From assembly GCA_051867655.1 (NCBI GenBank), contig JBJDYV010000113.1, positions 12,178 to 76,177 on the forward strand: a stretch of 64,000 nucleotides of DNA, read 5' to 3'. Every line of letters begins with the position of its first letter. Position 1 is the stretch's first letter. Below the pieces are notes generated by a model. The model had not been told where the DNA came from, searched no databases, and was given only the letters and a program-made list of their open reading frames with translations. This stretch comes from JAJPXI01 sp051867655 (GTDB lineage: Bacteria; Bacillota; Clostridia; Oscillospirales; Oscillospiraceae). Of this stretch, positions 8,535-16,267 are shown piece after piece. Made by a program: the position numbers and the translations under genes.

Positions 8535-9622
8535 TGAAAATGTCTGACAGGATGAAAGCCCTCTATACCGTCTCTCTGGGCGAGCCCGAGACCCATACGC
8601 TGGGCCGGGTGGAGCTGCGGGAGATCCCAATCCCGGAGCCCGGTGAAAATGAAGTGCGCATCAAAGTGGCCTACGCCACCATCTGCGGCTCCGACGCCCG
8701 TTTCCTCAAAGGGGGGCTGGGCTCGGACGACGCCTTTATCCGCTCCGGTCTGCCCCGCCGCATGGGACATGAGATCTCCGGCGTGATCGACAAGGTCGGC
8801 CCGGGCGCCGAGAGCTTCGGCTGGAAGCGCGGGGACCGAGTCACCGGGAACTTTATGCACTTCTGCAACGCCTGCCACTACTGCCGCAGTGGGAACGAGG
8901 CCTTCTGCACCCACGCCGTGATGCACATGGACGCCATGAGCGAGTATGTGGTCTGGAACGTATCCCAGCTTTACAGGCTGCCTGACGCGGTAAGCCTGAT
9001 GGACGGCGTGCTCACGGAGCCGCTGTCGGTCTCGCTCCACGCGGTGGAGATGGCCCAGGTGAAGTTCGGCTCCCGCGTGGCCGTTTTTGGCGGCGGCGGC
9101 ATCGGCATGCTGGCGATCGCTCTGGCCAACCACAAGGGAGCCTCCCACATCACCCTGTTCGAGCCGGTGGAGGCCAAGCGGGAGCTGGGTCTCCAGTTTG
9201 GGGCGGACGCCGCCCTCGACCCCACCGCCCCGGGCGCGGTGGAGGAGGCAATGAAGTACACCGACGGGCTGGGGTACGACGCGATCCTGGAGTGCTCGGG
9301 CGCGGCTTCCGCCGCCAAAATGGCGCTGAATATCCTGGGGATCGACAGCCACGCGGTGTTTTTCGCCATGTACCCGGAGAAGTTCGAGCTGGGTGTGAAT
9401 CTGTTTGAGACCATGTACCGCCGTCAGGCCCATCTGCACGGCATGTTCAACTCCTCCGACCTGTTCTACAAGGCGGTGCGTATGCTGCCGCTGATCAACG
9501 TGCGCCCCTTGATTCAGAAGGTGTACGCCATGGAGGAGTATGAGAAGGCCTTTGAGGACCAGCTCAGTGGGCGGTTTGCCAAAATCGCCTTCCGCATCCA
9601 CCCGGAGGGACTGGAAGAATGA
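8534..9622 (+). CDS. Zinc-dependent alcohol dehydrogenase (second in the operon)
   Basis: The 362-residue medium-chain dehydrogenase keeps both zinc sites: YATICGSDARFLKG and GHEISGVIDKVG for the catalytic zinc, and CNACHYCRSGNEAFC for the structural zinc. The Rossmann turn is FGGGGIGMLAIAL. It differs clearly from the first dehydrogenase of the operon and probably has another substrate. It starts at ATG 8534, overlapping the previous stop by one base, and overlaps the next gene by four bases (ATGA). A second ATG at 8540 is an alternative start. Confidence 0.86.
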   Translation: MKMSDRMKALYTVSLGEPETHTLGRVELREIPIPEPGENEVRIKVAYATICGSDARFLKGGLGSDDAFIRSGLPRRMGHEISGVIDKVGPGAESFGWKRGDRVTGNFMHFCNACHYCRSGNEAFCTHAVMHMDAMSEYVVWNVSQLYRLPDAVSLMDGVLTEPLSVSLHAVEMAQVKFGSRVAVFGGGGIGMLAIALANHKGASHITLFEPVEAKRELGLQFGADAALDPTAPGAVEEAMKYTDGLGYDAILECSGAASAAKMALNILGIDSHAVFFAMYPEKFELGVNLFETMYRRQAHLHGMFNSSDLFYKAVRMLPLINVRPLIQKVYAMEEYEKAFEDQLSGRFAKIAFRIHPEGLEE

Positions 9623-10656
9623 GCAGGACGATGAAGGCCGTGGTATACGACGCGCCCGGACGGGAGCACGCTTCCCTGCGTCAGGTGCCCTACCCGGTGT
9701 GTGCCGCGGATGAGGCCATTGTGAAGGTGGCAGTTTCCGGCATTTGCAAGGGGGCGGACGGCGACCATGACACCACCGGAACCCCGCAGTCGTCCTATCC
9801 GGTGACGCCGGGCCATGAGTTCGGCGGCGTGATCGCCGAGCTGGGCAGTGCCGTAACGGGCTGGAAGGTGGGGGAGCGGGTGACCGCCGACCCGGCCAAC
9901 TTCTGCGGCCAGTGCGACTCCTGCCGGGAGGGAAAAAACGCGTACTGTACCGACGCTCATTATATGGGGCACAACTTAAACGGGAGCTTTGCGGAATATG
10001 TGCGGGTAAAGGCCGCCAAGCTCTATCGGGTGCCGGAAAATCTGAGCTTCGATGAGATCAGCTTTGCCGAGCCCGTTTCCTGTTGCGTCCACTGCATCCG
10101 CCGGCTGGACGTGAAATATGGGGAGACGGTGGCGGTGCTGGGCTCCGGGTGCAGCGGCATCATTCTGGCCCAACTGCTCCGGCACGCGGGAGCGGGCAGG
10201 GTGATCGCCATTGCCGGGACCCAGGAAAAGCTGGACATTCTGGCCCGCTATGGGGTCGAGACCATCCGGATGGACCGAAATGACTACTCCTTCCACGAGT
10301 CGGCCCTGCGCAGCCTCTGCCCCCGGGGCGTGGACGCGGTGGTAGAGGCCACCGGCAGCCCGGCCATGGTGAGCAGCGGCTTCCGTATGCTCAAGCCCGG
10401 CGGGCGGCTGATCCAGTATGCTCTGCTGCGTGAACCCCTGACTCTGGACATGATGCCCATCTGGGGCGGAGAGAAGTCCTATTTGACCTCCTGCTGTGAG
10501 GCCAACGACTTCCCCATGGCGATCCAGGCCCTGGCGCAGGGATGGGTGGACGTGAAGCCGCTGATCACCTCGCGCTATCCGCTGGACCGCTATTTTGAGG
10601 GACTGGACGAGGCCCTTCACAATCATCGAAATCTGAAAACCCTGATCGTACCCTAA
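9619..10656 (+). CDS. Zinc-dependent alcohol dehydrogenase (third in the operon)
   Basis: The product of 345 residues is another medium-chain dehydrogenase, with VSGICKGADGDHDTTG and GHEFGGVIAELG at the catalytic site, CGQCDSCREGKNAYC for structural zinc, and LGSGCSGIILAQLL for the nucleotide. It is translationally coupled to the preceding gene through ATGA. Two consecutive, distinct dehydrogenases suggest consecutive oxidations or an epimerisation by oxidation and reduction. Substrates are unknown. Confidence 0.86.
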   Translation: MSRTMKAVVYDAPGREHASLRQVPYPVCAADEAIVKVAVSGICKGADGDHDTTGTPQSSYPVTPGHEFGGVIAELGSAVTGWKVGERVTADPANFCGQCDSCREGKNAYCTDAHYMGHNLNGSFAEYVRVKAAKLYRVPENLSFDEISFAEPVSCCVHCIRRLDVKYGETVAVLGSGCSGIILAQLLRHAGAGRVIAIAGTQEKLDILARYGVETIRMDRNDYSFHESALRSLCPRGVDAVVEATGSPAMVSSGFRMLKPGGRLIQYALLREPLTLDMMPIWGGEKSYLTSCCEANDFPMAIQALAQGWVDVKPLITSRYPLDRYFEGLDEALHNHRNLKTLIVP

Positions 10657-10679
10657 GAAGAAATGGGAGGAATACTCAT

Positions 10680-11546
10680 ATGGCGCTTGTGACATTGAAA
10701 CAAATTTTGTCGGAATCGGTCCAGCGGCGCTATGCCGTCGGTGCGTTTGACATGATGGGCCCGCTGCCCCTGTATGCCGAAGCGATCCTGGAAGCGGCGG
10801 AGAAGCGGAATGTGCCGGTGATTCTGATGACGCTGGAGTGGGAACTGGAGAATGAAAGCTACTTTACTTATCTGATCGACCGGTGCATCAGAAGTCCCAT
10901 CCCCGTGGCCCTCCATTTGGACCACGGCAGCAGCTTCTCCTCGGTCATGAAGGCCATCCACCTGGGGTTCACCTCGGTCATGCTGGACGCCTCCGCCAAA
11001 CCCCTGGCGGAGAATATCGAGATGACCCGGAAGGTGGTGGAGGCGGCCCACGCCTGCGGCGTCTCTGTGGAGGCGGAAATCGGACATGTGGGCGGCCTGG
11101 AAGGCGGAGATAATCTGTCGGGCAATGTGGCCGATGAAAGCGGATTTACCACGCCGGAGATGGCGGAATATTTTTGCCGCGAGGCCGGGCCGGACGCGCT
11201 GGCGGTGGCCTTTGGTACGGTCCACGGCGTCTATAAGGGAACGCCCCACCTGGATCTGGACCGCCTTTCGGCGATCCGCCGCGCGGTGGATGTTCCGCTG
11301 GTGATGCACGGGGGCTCCGGCCTGACGGCGGACATGTTCCGTGACGCGGTGCGCTGCGGGATCAATAAGGTCAACTTTTTCACGGGTATGACACTGGCCG
11401 CTTCGGCCAGCGCCCGGGCATTGCTGGAGGAAAAGGACGGAAAGGTGGGCTTTGAGGCCGTCTGCCGGACAGCCCAGGACACGATGCGCAGCGTGGTGGA
11501 GGAGCACATCGGGATCTTCGGGACGCAGCCGCTTACGGTGGGCTGA
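10680..11546 (+). CDS. Class II ketose-bisphosphate-type aldolase
   Basis: The 288-residue product has all class II aldolase landmarks: the zinc and catalytic pair in ALHLDHGSSF, the ligand glutamate in VEAEIGHVGG, histidines in AFGTVHGVYKG and VMHGGSGL, and a terminal substrate-phosphate region near NKVNFFTG. The family cleaves fructose-1,6- or tagatose-1,6-bisphosphate, and some members cleave ketose 1-phosphates, to dihydroxyacetone phosphate and an aldehyde. An aldehyde dehydrogenase gene follows 63 bases later, so the aldehyde product may be oxidised directly. A ribosome site GGGAGGA precedes the ATG. Confidence 0.9.
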   Translation: MALVTLKQILSESVQRRYAVGAFDMMGPLPLYAEAILEAAEKRNVPVILMTLEWELENESYFTYLIDRCIRSPIPVALHLDHGSSFSSVMKAIHLGFTSVMLDASAKPLAENIEMTRKVVEAAHACGVSVEAEIGHVGGLEGGDNLSGNVADESGFTTPEMAEYFCREAGPDALAVAFGTVHGVYKGTPHLDLDRLSAIRRAVDVPLVMHGGSGLTADMFRDAVRCGINKVNFFTGMTLAASASARALLEEKDGKVGFEAVCRTAQDTMRSVVEEHIGIFGTQPLTVG

Positions 11547-11609
11547 CACGAAGAGACGGTGAGAGCGCCGTTAATTCAGCTTGTATTTCGCAAGAAAGAG
11601 GTGTAAAGA

Positions 11610-13073
11610 ATGGATTATCCAAAGAAGTACGGCTCTATTATCAATGGGGCGTATGTATACGGCCCGGAGGCCAACGACGTGCCGGATGTAAACCCGGCTA
11701 ACGGGGAGGTGCTGACTACCATCTCCGGCGCGGACGAGGTCATTGTGGACCGGGCTGTGGCCGCGGCCCGGGAGGCCTTTCCAGTTTGGAGCGGCATGAA
11801 GCGCGCCCAGCGTGCGGATACCCTGCGGGCGATGGCCGCCCGGATCGAGGAGCATCGGGACCGGCTGGCCGAGCTGGAGAGCCGGGACACGGGCAAGACC
11901 TTCGGGGAGTGCCACACGCAGTTGGGGTTCTGCGTGGACATGTACCGCTACTTTGCCGCCGCCATCGAGTCCCAGGAGGGGGCGCTGGTCAGCCATGACA
12001 GCGGAAGCTTTTCCTGTGTGGTGCGGGAACCCCTGGGCGTGGCGGGCCTGATCCTGGCGTGGAACGCGCCCTCCATGCTGATGTCCTGGAAGCTGGCGCC
12101 CGCTCTTGCGGCGGGGAATACCGTGGTCATCAAGCCGGCGACGGGGGCCGCGGTGCCCGTCCTGGAGGCGGTCATGCTCTGGAAGGACCTACTGCCGGCG
12201 GGAACCATCAATGTGGTGGTGGGCGGCGGAAGCACAGTGGGAAATATGCTGGTGGGCCACCCGGGGATCAACAAGATATCCTTTACGGGGTCCTACGAAG
12301 TGGGCCGTGGGATCGGCTCCACCACGGGAGGAAATATCGTCCCCTGTACCCTGGAACTGGGCGGAAAGTCGGCCAGTGTGATCTTTGAGGATGCCAATCT
12401 GGAGCGCGCTCTGCAGATGTCCATTCTGGGCATGCTGTCCAGCAGCGGGGAGGTATGCGTGGCAAATTCCCGCATCCTGGTGCAGGACACAGTGTACGAC
12501 AAATTCCTGGCCATGCTGAAGGAAAAGTACGAGGGGATCAAGGTGGGCGATCCCATGGATCCCAGTGTGCAGATGGGCCCGGTGGTGGACGCCAGGCAGA
12601 TGGAAAAGGTGCTGGAGTACATCGAGTGCGGAAAGGCGGAGGGGGCGAAGCTGGTATGCGGCGGATGCCGCCTGACGGGACCGGAATACGACAAGGGATT
12701 CTATATCGCACCCACCATCTTTGAAGCGGAGAACCACATGCGCATCGCCCGGGAGGAGATATTCGGACCGGTACAGTGCGTGATGAAATTTCATACAGAG
12801 GAAGAGGCACTGGCCATGGCCAACGACTCGGAATACGGCCTTGGGGCGGCGGTGTGGACAAAGGATATTTACCGCGCCATCCGGTTCGGCCGCGGGCTGA
12901 AGGCGGGGACGGTGTGGGTCAACGACTACCTGGACTCGTCGGCGGGCAACCCCTTCGGCGGATACAAAAAATCGGGTCTGGGGAGAGAGATCAACAAAAT
13001 GGCGCTGGACTATTACTCTCAGGTCAAGAACATCTGTGTTTCCGATTCCGACTTCGTGCCGCCGATTTTTTGA
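11610..13073 (+). CDS. NAD(P)-dependent aldehyde dehydrogenase
   Basis: The 487-residue product is a full-length ALDH. The cofactor domain includes LILAWNAPSMLMSWKLAPAL and SFTGSYEVGRGIG. The catalytic glutamate is in TLELGGKSASV and the nucleophilic cysteine in SSSGEVCVANSRILVQ. It ends with NPFGGYKKSGLGRE. It oxidises an aldehyde to an acid, presumably the aldehyde released by the aldolase just upstream (glycolaldehyde- or lactaldehyde-like). The ATG at 11610 follows AAGAGGTGTAAAGA. It is the last gene of the sugar operon and faces a convergent TetR gene across a hairpin. Confidence 0.92.
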   Translation: MDYPKKYGSIINGAYVYGPEANDVPDVNPANGEVLTTISGADEVIVDRAVAAAREAFPVWSGMKRAQRADTLRAMAARIEEHRDRLAELESRDTGKTFGECHTQLGFCVDMYRYFAAAIESQEGALVSHDSGSFSCVVREPLGVAGLILAWNAPSMLMSWKLAPALAAGNTVVIKPATGAAVPVLEAVMLWKDLLPAGTINVVVGGGSTVGNMLVGHPGINKISFTGSYEVGRGIGSTTGGNIVPCTLELGGKSASVIFEDANLERALQMSILGMLSSSGEVCVANSRILVQDTVYDKFLAMLKEKYEGIKVGDPMDPSVQMGPVVDARQMEKVLEYIECGKAEGAKLVCGGCRLTGPEYDKGFYIAPTIFEAENHMRIAREEIFGPVQCVMKFHTEEEALAMANDSEYGLGAAVWTKDIYRAIRFGRGLKAGTVWVNDYLDSSAGNPFGGYKKSGLGREINKMALDYYSQVKNICVSDSDFVPPIF

Positions 13074-13082
13074 GCGTAAACG

Positions 13083-13121
13083 AAGAGCAGCCTCCTCCGT
13101 TTCCTAGGAGGAGACTGCTCT
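13083..13121. terminator. Hairpin between convergent genes
   Basis: AGAGCAGCCTCCTCC at 13084-13098 pairs with GGAGGAGACTGCTCT at 13107-13121 with one mismatch. It lies between the convergent aldehyde dehydrogenase and TetR genes. There is no adjacent T run on the plus strand, so termination strength is uncertain. Confidence 0.45.
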
Positions 13122-13143
13122 CGGCATATCGGCAAAACATTTT

Positions 13144-13731
13144 TCAGCTTCTTGTAACTTCGTAGTGGTGGCGCAAATCCACCTGTGCGATGCGGGCTAT
13201 CTTCACGGCGGAGATGGGCTCCGGCTGCTGCAGCCAGTATTTCATCAGCCCGATAAACACCTGGACGCTCGCCTCCCGGTGGTAGAGACAGCGGTCGTCC
13301 CGGGGGTGCGGGATTTCCATGCCCTGAAACATATGCTCGTCGATGTTGTCCCGAACCTGACGCTCCAGCTTGTAGGCGAAGTAGGGGTCCCCCGTTGGGC
13401 CGAGCAGGGCGAGCAGGGCGTCCCGGTGTGCCGCGCAGTACTCGAACCAACGCACACAGGCAAAGGTCGGAAAGTGGTCGGGAAACGCGTCGTTGACCGG
13501 GTCGCTGGGATCATAGGAGCAGGGACCCATCTGCTCTAAAAGCTCATTTTCGACGGCCTCCATCAAATCAAAAATATCGTTGAAATAGGAGTAGAAGGTG
13601 CCGCGGGAGACATCCGCGTTTGCGATGATTTCCTGGACGGTAATGCGGTTGACGTCCTTGACGAGAAGCAGCTGAATCAGGGCGGTTTTCATCCTTTGCA
13701 GAGTCAACTGCTTGCGCTGTTCCATGTTCAT
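13144..13731 (-). CDS. TetR/AcrR-family transcriptional regulator
   Basis: The product of 195 residues has a TetR helix-turn-helix in its first 60 residues: KDVNRITVQEIIANADVSRG then TFYSYFNDIFDLMEAVENEL. The rest is a helical ligand-binding domain with no recognisable specificity. Start ATG 13731 is preferred because AAAGGAGGG precedes it on the minus strand; the longer frame to 13842 adds an unlikely hydrophobic N-terminus. It is divergent from the DAPG-hydrolase-like gene at 13970 and probably represses that gene, the transporter and the ene-reductase after it. Confidence 0.85.
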   Translation of the reverse strand: MNMEQRKQLTLQRMKTALIQLLLVKDVNRITVQEIIANADVSRGTFYSYFNDIFDLMEAVENELLEQMGPCSYDPSDPVNDAFPDHFPTFACVRWFEYCAAHRDALLALLGPTGDPYFAYKLERQVRDNIDEHMFQGMEIPHPRDDRCLYHREASVQVFIGLMKYWLQQPEPISAVKIARIAQVDLRHHYEVTRS

Positions 13732-13969
13732 GGAAATCCGGCCCTCCTTTGTGACATTCGTTCTGAAAAGAATTGTACAAAAGACGAAAAAATGTATATT
13801 TGTGAACAAAAATATCCAATATGTCATGTTATGAACGGTCAAAATATTCTACCATATTTGTAAGGCATAATCAACAAAATCAAGAAGAAAAAGAACCGGA
13901 AATTTGAGGACGACTTGTCTTGGAAGGGAGTGGAAAACATTGAAGAAATCAAGTGAGGGAGGAAACCAA

Positions 13970-14797
13970 ATGGAGAAAAGGAGCCTGGATCTGGAGGCCG
14001 GCTTCGACTTTGACGAGTATGACGTTGCGAAGCTTCCGGAGCTGCCGGAAGAAGAGAAGAAAAAGTGGTACGCAAAATTCTACTACAGAGGGCGTTCAGA
14101 GGTCCCCGAGGAGGAACGACGGCTTTTCGCACGGGGAAACACCATGGACCCGGAGCAGGCGCTGATCCCCGGGAAAAACATGAATTCCATCCTGGAGCCG
14201 GGATACAGGGAGGGAGATCTGGGCTATTGCCTTCTGGAAGACGGCGTGGGCTACGGTTCGTCCCGCACGGTATTGGAGACAGTTCCTTTTGAAATGTTCA
14301 ACTGGTATAAGAAGCTGAAGGTTGTGGACGATCTGGCCTATAAGGTCTGGTATCCCGGATCCCATTTGTCTGAATTGGGTGGGATCAGCATTGAGGACGT
14401 GGGCTTTGGCCTGGAGCGCATTGACCCGGACAGCCCCTGCAACCCCCAAAACCTGGGCTTGCGCTGCAGTCCGGAACAGGCCGATCCGGAATTTGCGGCG
14501 CTGATCGGAGGAAACGCCTGGATGAGCCCGGTGGAAAACGCCGCCGGCGTGCCGCCCAGAGCTCTGTCCCTGTTCCACTATGTCCGCAATCTGCCGGGGG
14601 GCGGCTGTGAATTCCGGACGCACTTTTATGTGGGCGCCTTCTGTAAAAACGGCGCGCTGGTCAAAATGGAGTCCTATGAACCGGAGACGGCGCTGGAGAT
14701 CGCGCGGCGGATGCTTTCACACTGTATTTATGAAAGAAACAACCTGCCCGCGTTTCTTCCGGAGATGTATGAAAAGATGAAAGAGATGCCTTTGTAA
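13970..14797 (+). CDS. DAPG/phloretin-hydrolase-like C-C bond hydrolase (copy 1)
   Basis: This 275-residue protein has the family pattern of 2,4-diacetylphloroglucinol hydrolase (PhlG) and phloretin hydrolase, zinc enzymes that cut an aryl-ketone C-C bond. I see the core KVWYPGSHLSELGG (H132), FGLERIDPD (E149) and the C-terminal HxxxE helix SHCIYERN (H251, E255); the PhlG zinc site uses two histidines and two glutamates arranged this way. The ATG at 13970 follows GAGGGAGG. The SLC13 transporter gene starts 53 bases later and the ene-reductase follows, so this module could import, reduce and cleave one compound. Family membership is fairly secure; substrate and even reaction are inference. Confidence 0.72.
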   Translation: MEKRSLDLEAGFDFDEYDVAKLPELPEEEKKKWYAKFYYRGRSEVPEEERRLFARGNTMDPEQALIPGKNMNSILEPGYREGDLGYCLLEDGVGYGSSRTVLETVPFEMFNWYKKLKVVDDLAYKVWYPGSHLSELGGISIEDVGFGLERIDPDSPCNPQNLGLRCSPEQADPEFAALIGGNAWMSPVENAAGVPPRALSLFHYVRNLPGGGCEFRTHFYVGAFCKNGALVKMESYEPETALEIARRMLSHCIYERNNLPAFLPEMYEKMKEMPL

Positions 14798-14850
14798 AAA
14801 TTTTAAAACGGTTTTTGGAGGAAACCTAAATTACTTGGAGGGGAGCATTT

Positions 14851-16233
14851 ATGACACAGAGTAAATACAGCACTTCGTATCTGGTGAAAATCGGCGTGAC
14901 CGTACTGATTCCCGTGCTGATCATGCTGATTCCTCTCTCAGATGTCTTTACATCCAATATACGGATTTTCTTTGCCATTACTGTATTTGGGCTCTTATCC
15001 CTTGCCTTTGAGCTGCTGCCGATGATGATGGTGTCGTGCCTCTTGCCCGCATCGTATCTGTTTTTAGGCCTTGCGGAGGCGGGCAGGATCTTCGGTATGT
15101 GGACAACCGTAAACCCTTTGATGCTGGTGGGCGCGTTCCTGCTGGCAAACATCCTGGATGAGATCGGTCTGCTGAAACGGATCGCCTACTGGCTGGCGAT
15201 CCGGTGCGGTGGGAGCTACGCCGGAATCATCGTCGTGTCCATCCTGGTCGGCGTGATCTCCCGTTTCCTCGGCTCGGCCGTGGTGGGCGCGGTCTTCTGC
15301 TACGGCATCTGCAAGTCGCTGAATCTGAAGGGCCGGCCGGCGGCGGCCGGCATCATGCTCAGCGGTGCGGTCGCGTGCGGCACGGCGGCATTCTTCATCT
15401 ATACGCCCATGGACATGAGCATTATCCTGGGCTATTTGCAGGGCATTGATCCCGAGTTCACCATCACCTATTCCAGTTTCCTGCTGCAGAATCTGCCCGC
15501 CGTTTTGTTCCTGGTGGCATACGGGTTCCTGGCGTACAAAATGTTCAAGGATGACGGAGGCATCAGCGGCAAGGCTTATTTCCAGGAGGAGTACGCGAAG
15601 CTGGGAAAGATGAAGCGCAACGAGAAGATCGCCGGTGTTTTGACGATCCTCCTGGTTATCTTCCTCTTTACCACCAGCCTGCACCATATCGACGCGGCCT
15701 GGGGCTTCATCGTGATCCCGTGGCTGATGTTCCTGCCCGGCGTCAATATTGATGCGCCCAACGCCATCAAAAACATCAATATCCATGTGATTTTCTTCGC
15801 GGTCTGCTGTATTGCCATCGGGAACGTGGCCATGGCGGTCGGCGTGGGAGATCTGATCTCCGCGACGGTGGTTCCCATTTTCGAAGCGCTCCAGAATGTT
15901 GGCAATTATCTGGTTTATCTGGTCACGTGGATTTTCGGATTCCTGCTGAACTTTATCCTCACCCCCATGGCGATGCTGGGCGTCGGTACGATGCCTGTCG
16001 CGGAGATTGCCGCGAACCTGGGCATCGGCGTAAAGGGCATGCTGTATCTGTTCTATTTGACCACCGATGCCATTGTCATGCCCTATGAGAGTATGGTTTA
16101 CGTCATTCCCTTTGCCTTCGGAATGATCAAAATGAAGGATTTTATCAAGTTTGGCGCTGTCAGAGTGATTATCGCCCTGCTGATCGCCCTGTTTATCATG
16201 GTGCCTTATTGGACGCTGATCGGGATACTGTAA
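14851..16233 (+). CDS. SLC13/DASS-type anion transporter
   Basis: The product of 460 residues is a polytopic membrane protein with about eleven to twelve hydrophobic segments, starting VTVLIPVLIMLIPLS and ending IALLIALFIMVPYWTLIGIL. The layout matches DASS (SLC13) sodium or proton-coupled carriers of dicarboxylates and other anions. Its TTGGAGGGG ribosome site is strong. It sits between the C-C hydrolase and the ene-reductase, so it probably imports their acidic substrate. Confidence 0.72.
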   Translation: MTQSKYSTSYLVKIGVTVLIPVLIMLIPLSDVFTSNIRIFFAITVFGLLSLAFELLPMMMVSCLLPASYLFLGLAEAGRIFGMWTTVNPLMLVGAFLLANILDEIGLLKRIAYWLAIRCGGSYAGIIVVSILVGVISRFLGSAVVGAVFCYGICKSLNLKGRPAAAGIMLSGAVACGTAAFFIYTPMDMSIILGYLQGIDPEFTITYSSFLLQNLPAVLFLVAYGFLAYKMFKDDGGISGKAYFQEEYAKLGKMKRNEKIAGVLTILLVIFLFTTSLHHIDAAWGFIVIPWLMFLPGVNIDAPNAIKNINIHVIFFAVCCIAIGNVAMAVGVGDLISATVVPIFEALQNVGNYLVYLVTWIFGFLLNFILTPMAMLGVGTMPVAEIAANLGIGVKGMLYLFYLTTDAIVMPYESMVYVIPFAFGMIKMKDFIKFGAVRVIIALLIALFIMVPYWTLIGIL

Positions 16234-16267
16234 GGAGCGTCAAGCGTGTTTGCCTAGGAGGAAAAAT

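Noticed and set aside
2385..13073. Sulfoglycolytic transketolase pathway for sulfoquinovose
   Set aside because: A split transketolase, isomerase and dehydrogenases are shared features, but no sulfoquinovosidase or sulfosugar transporter is visible and the kinase and aldolase do not fit.
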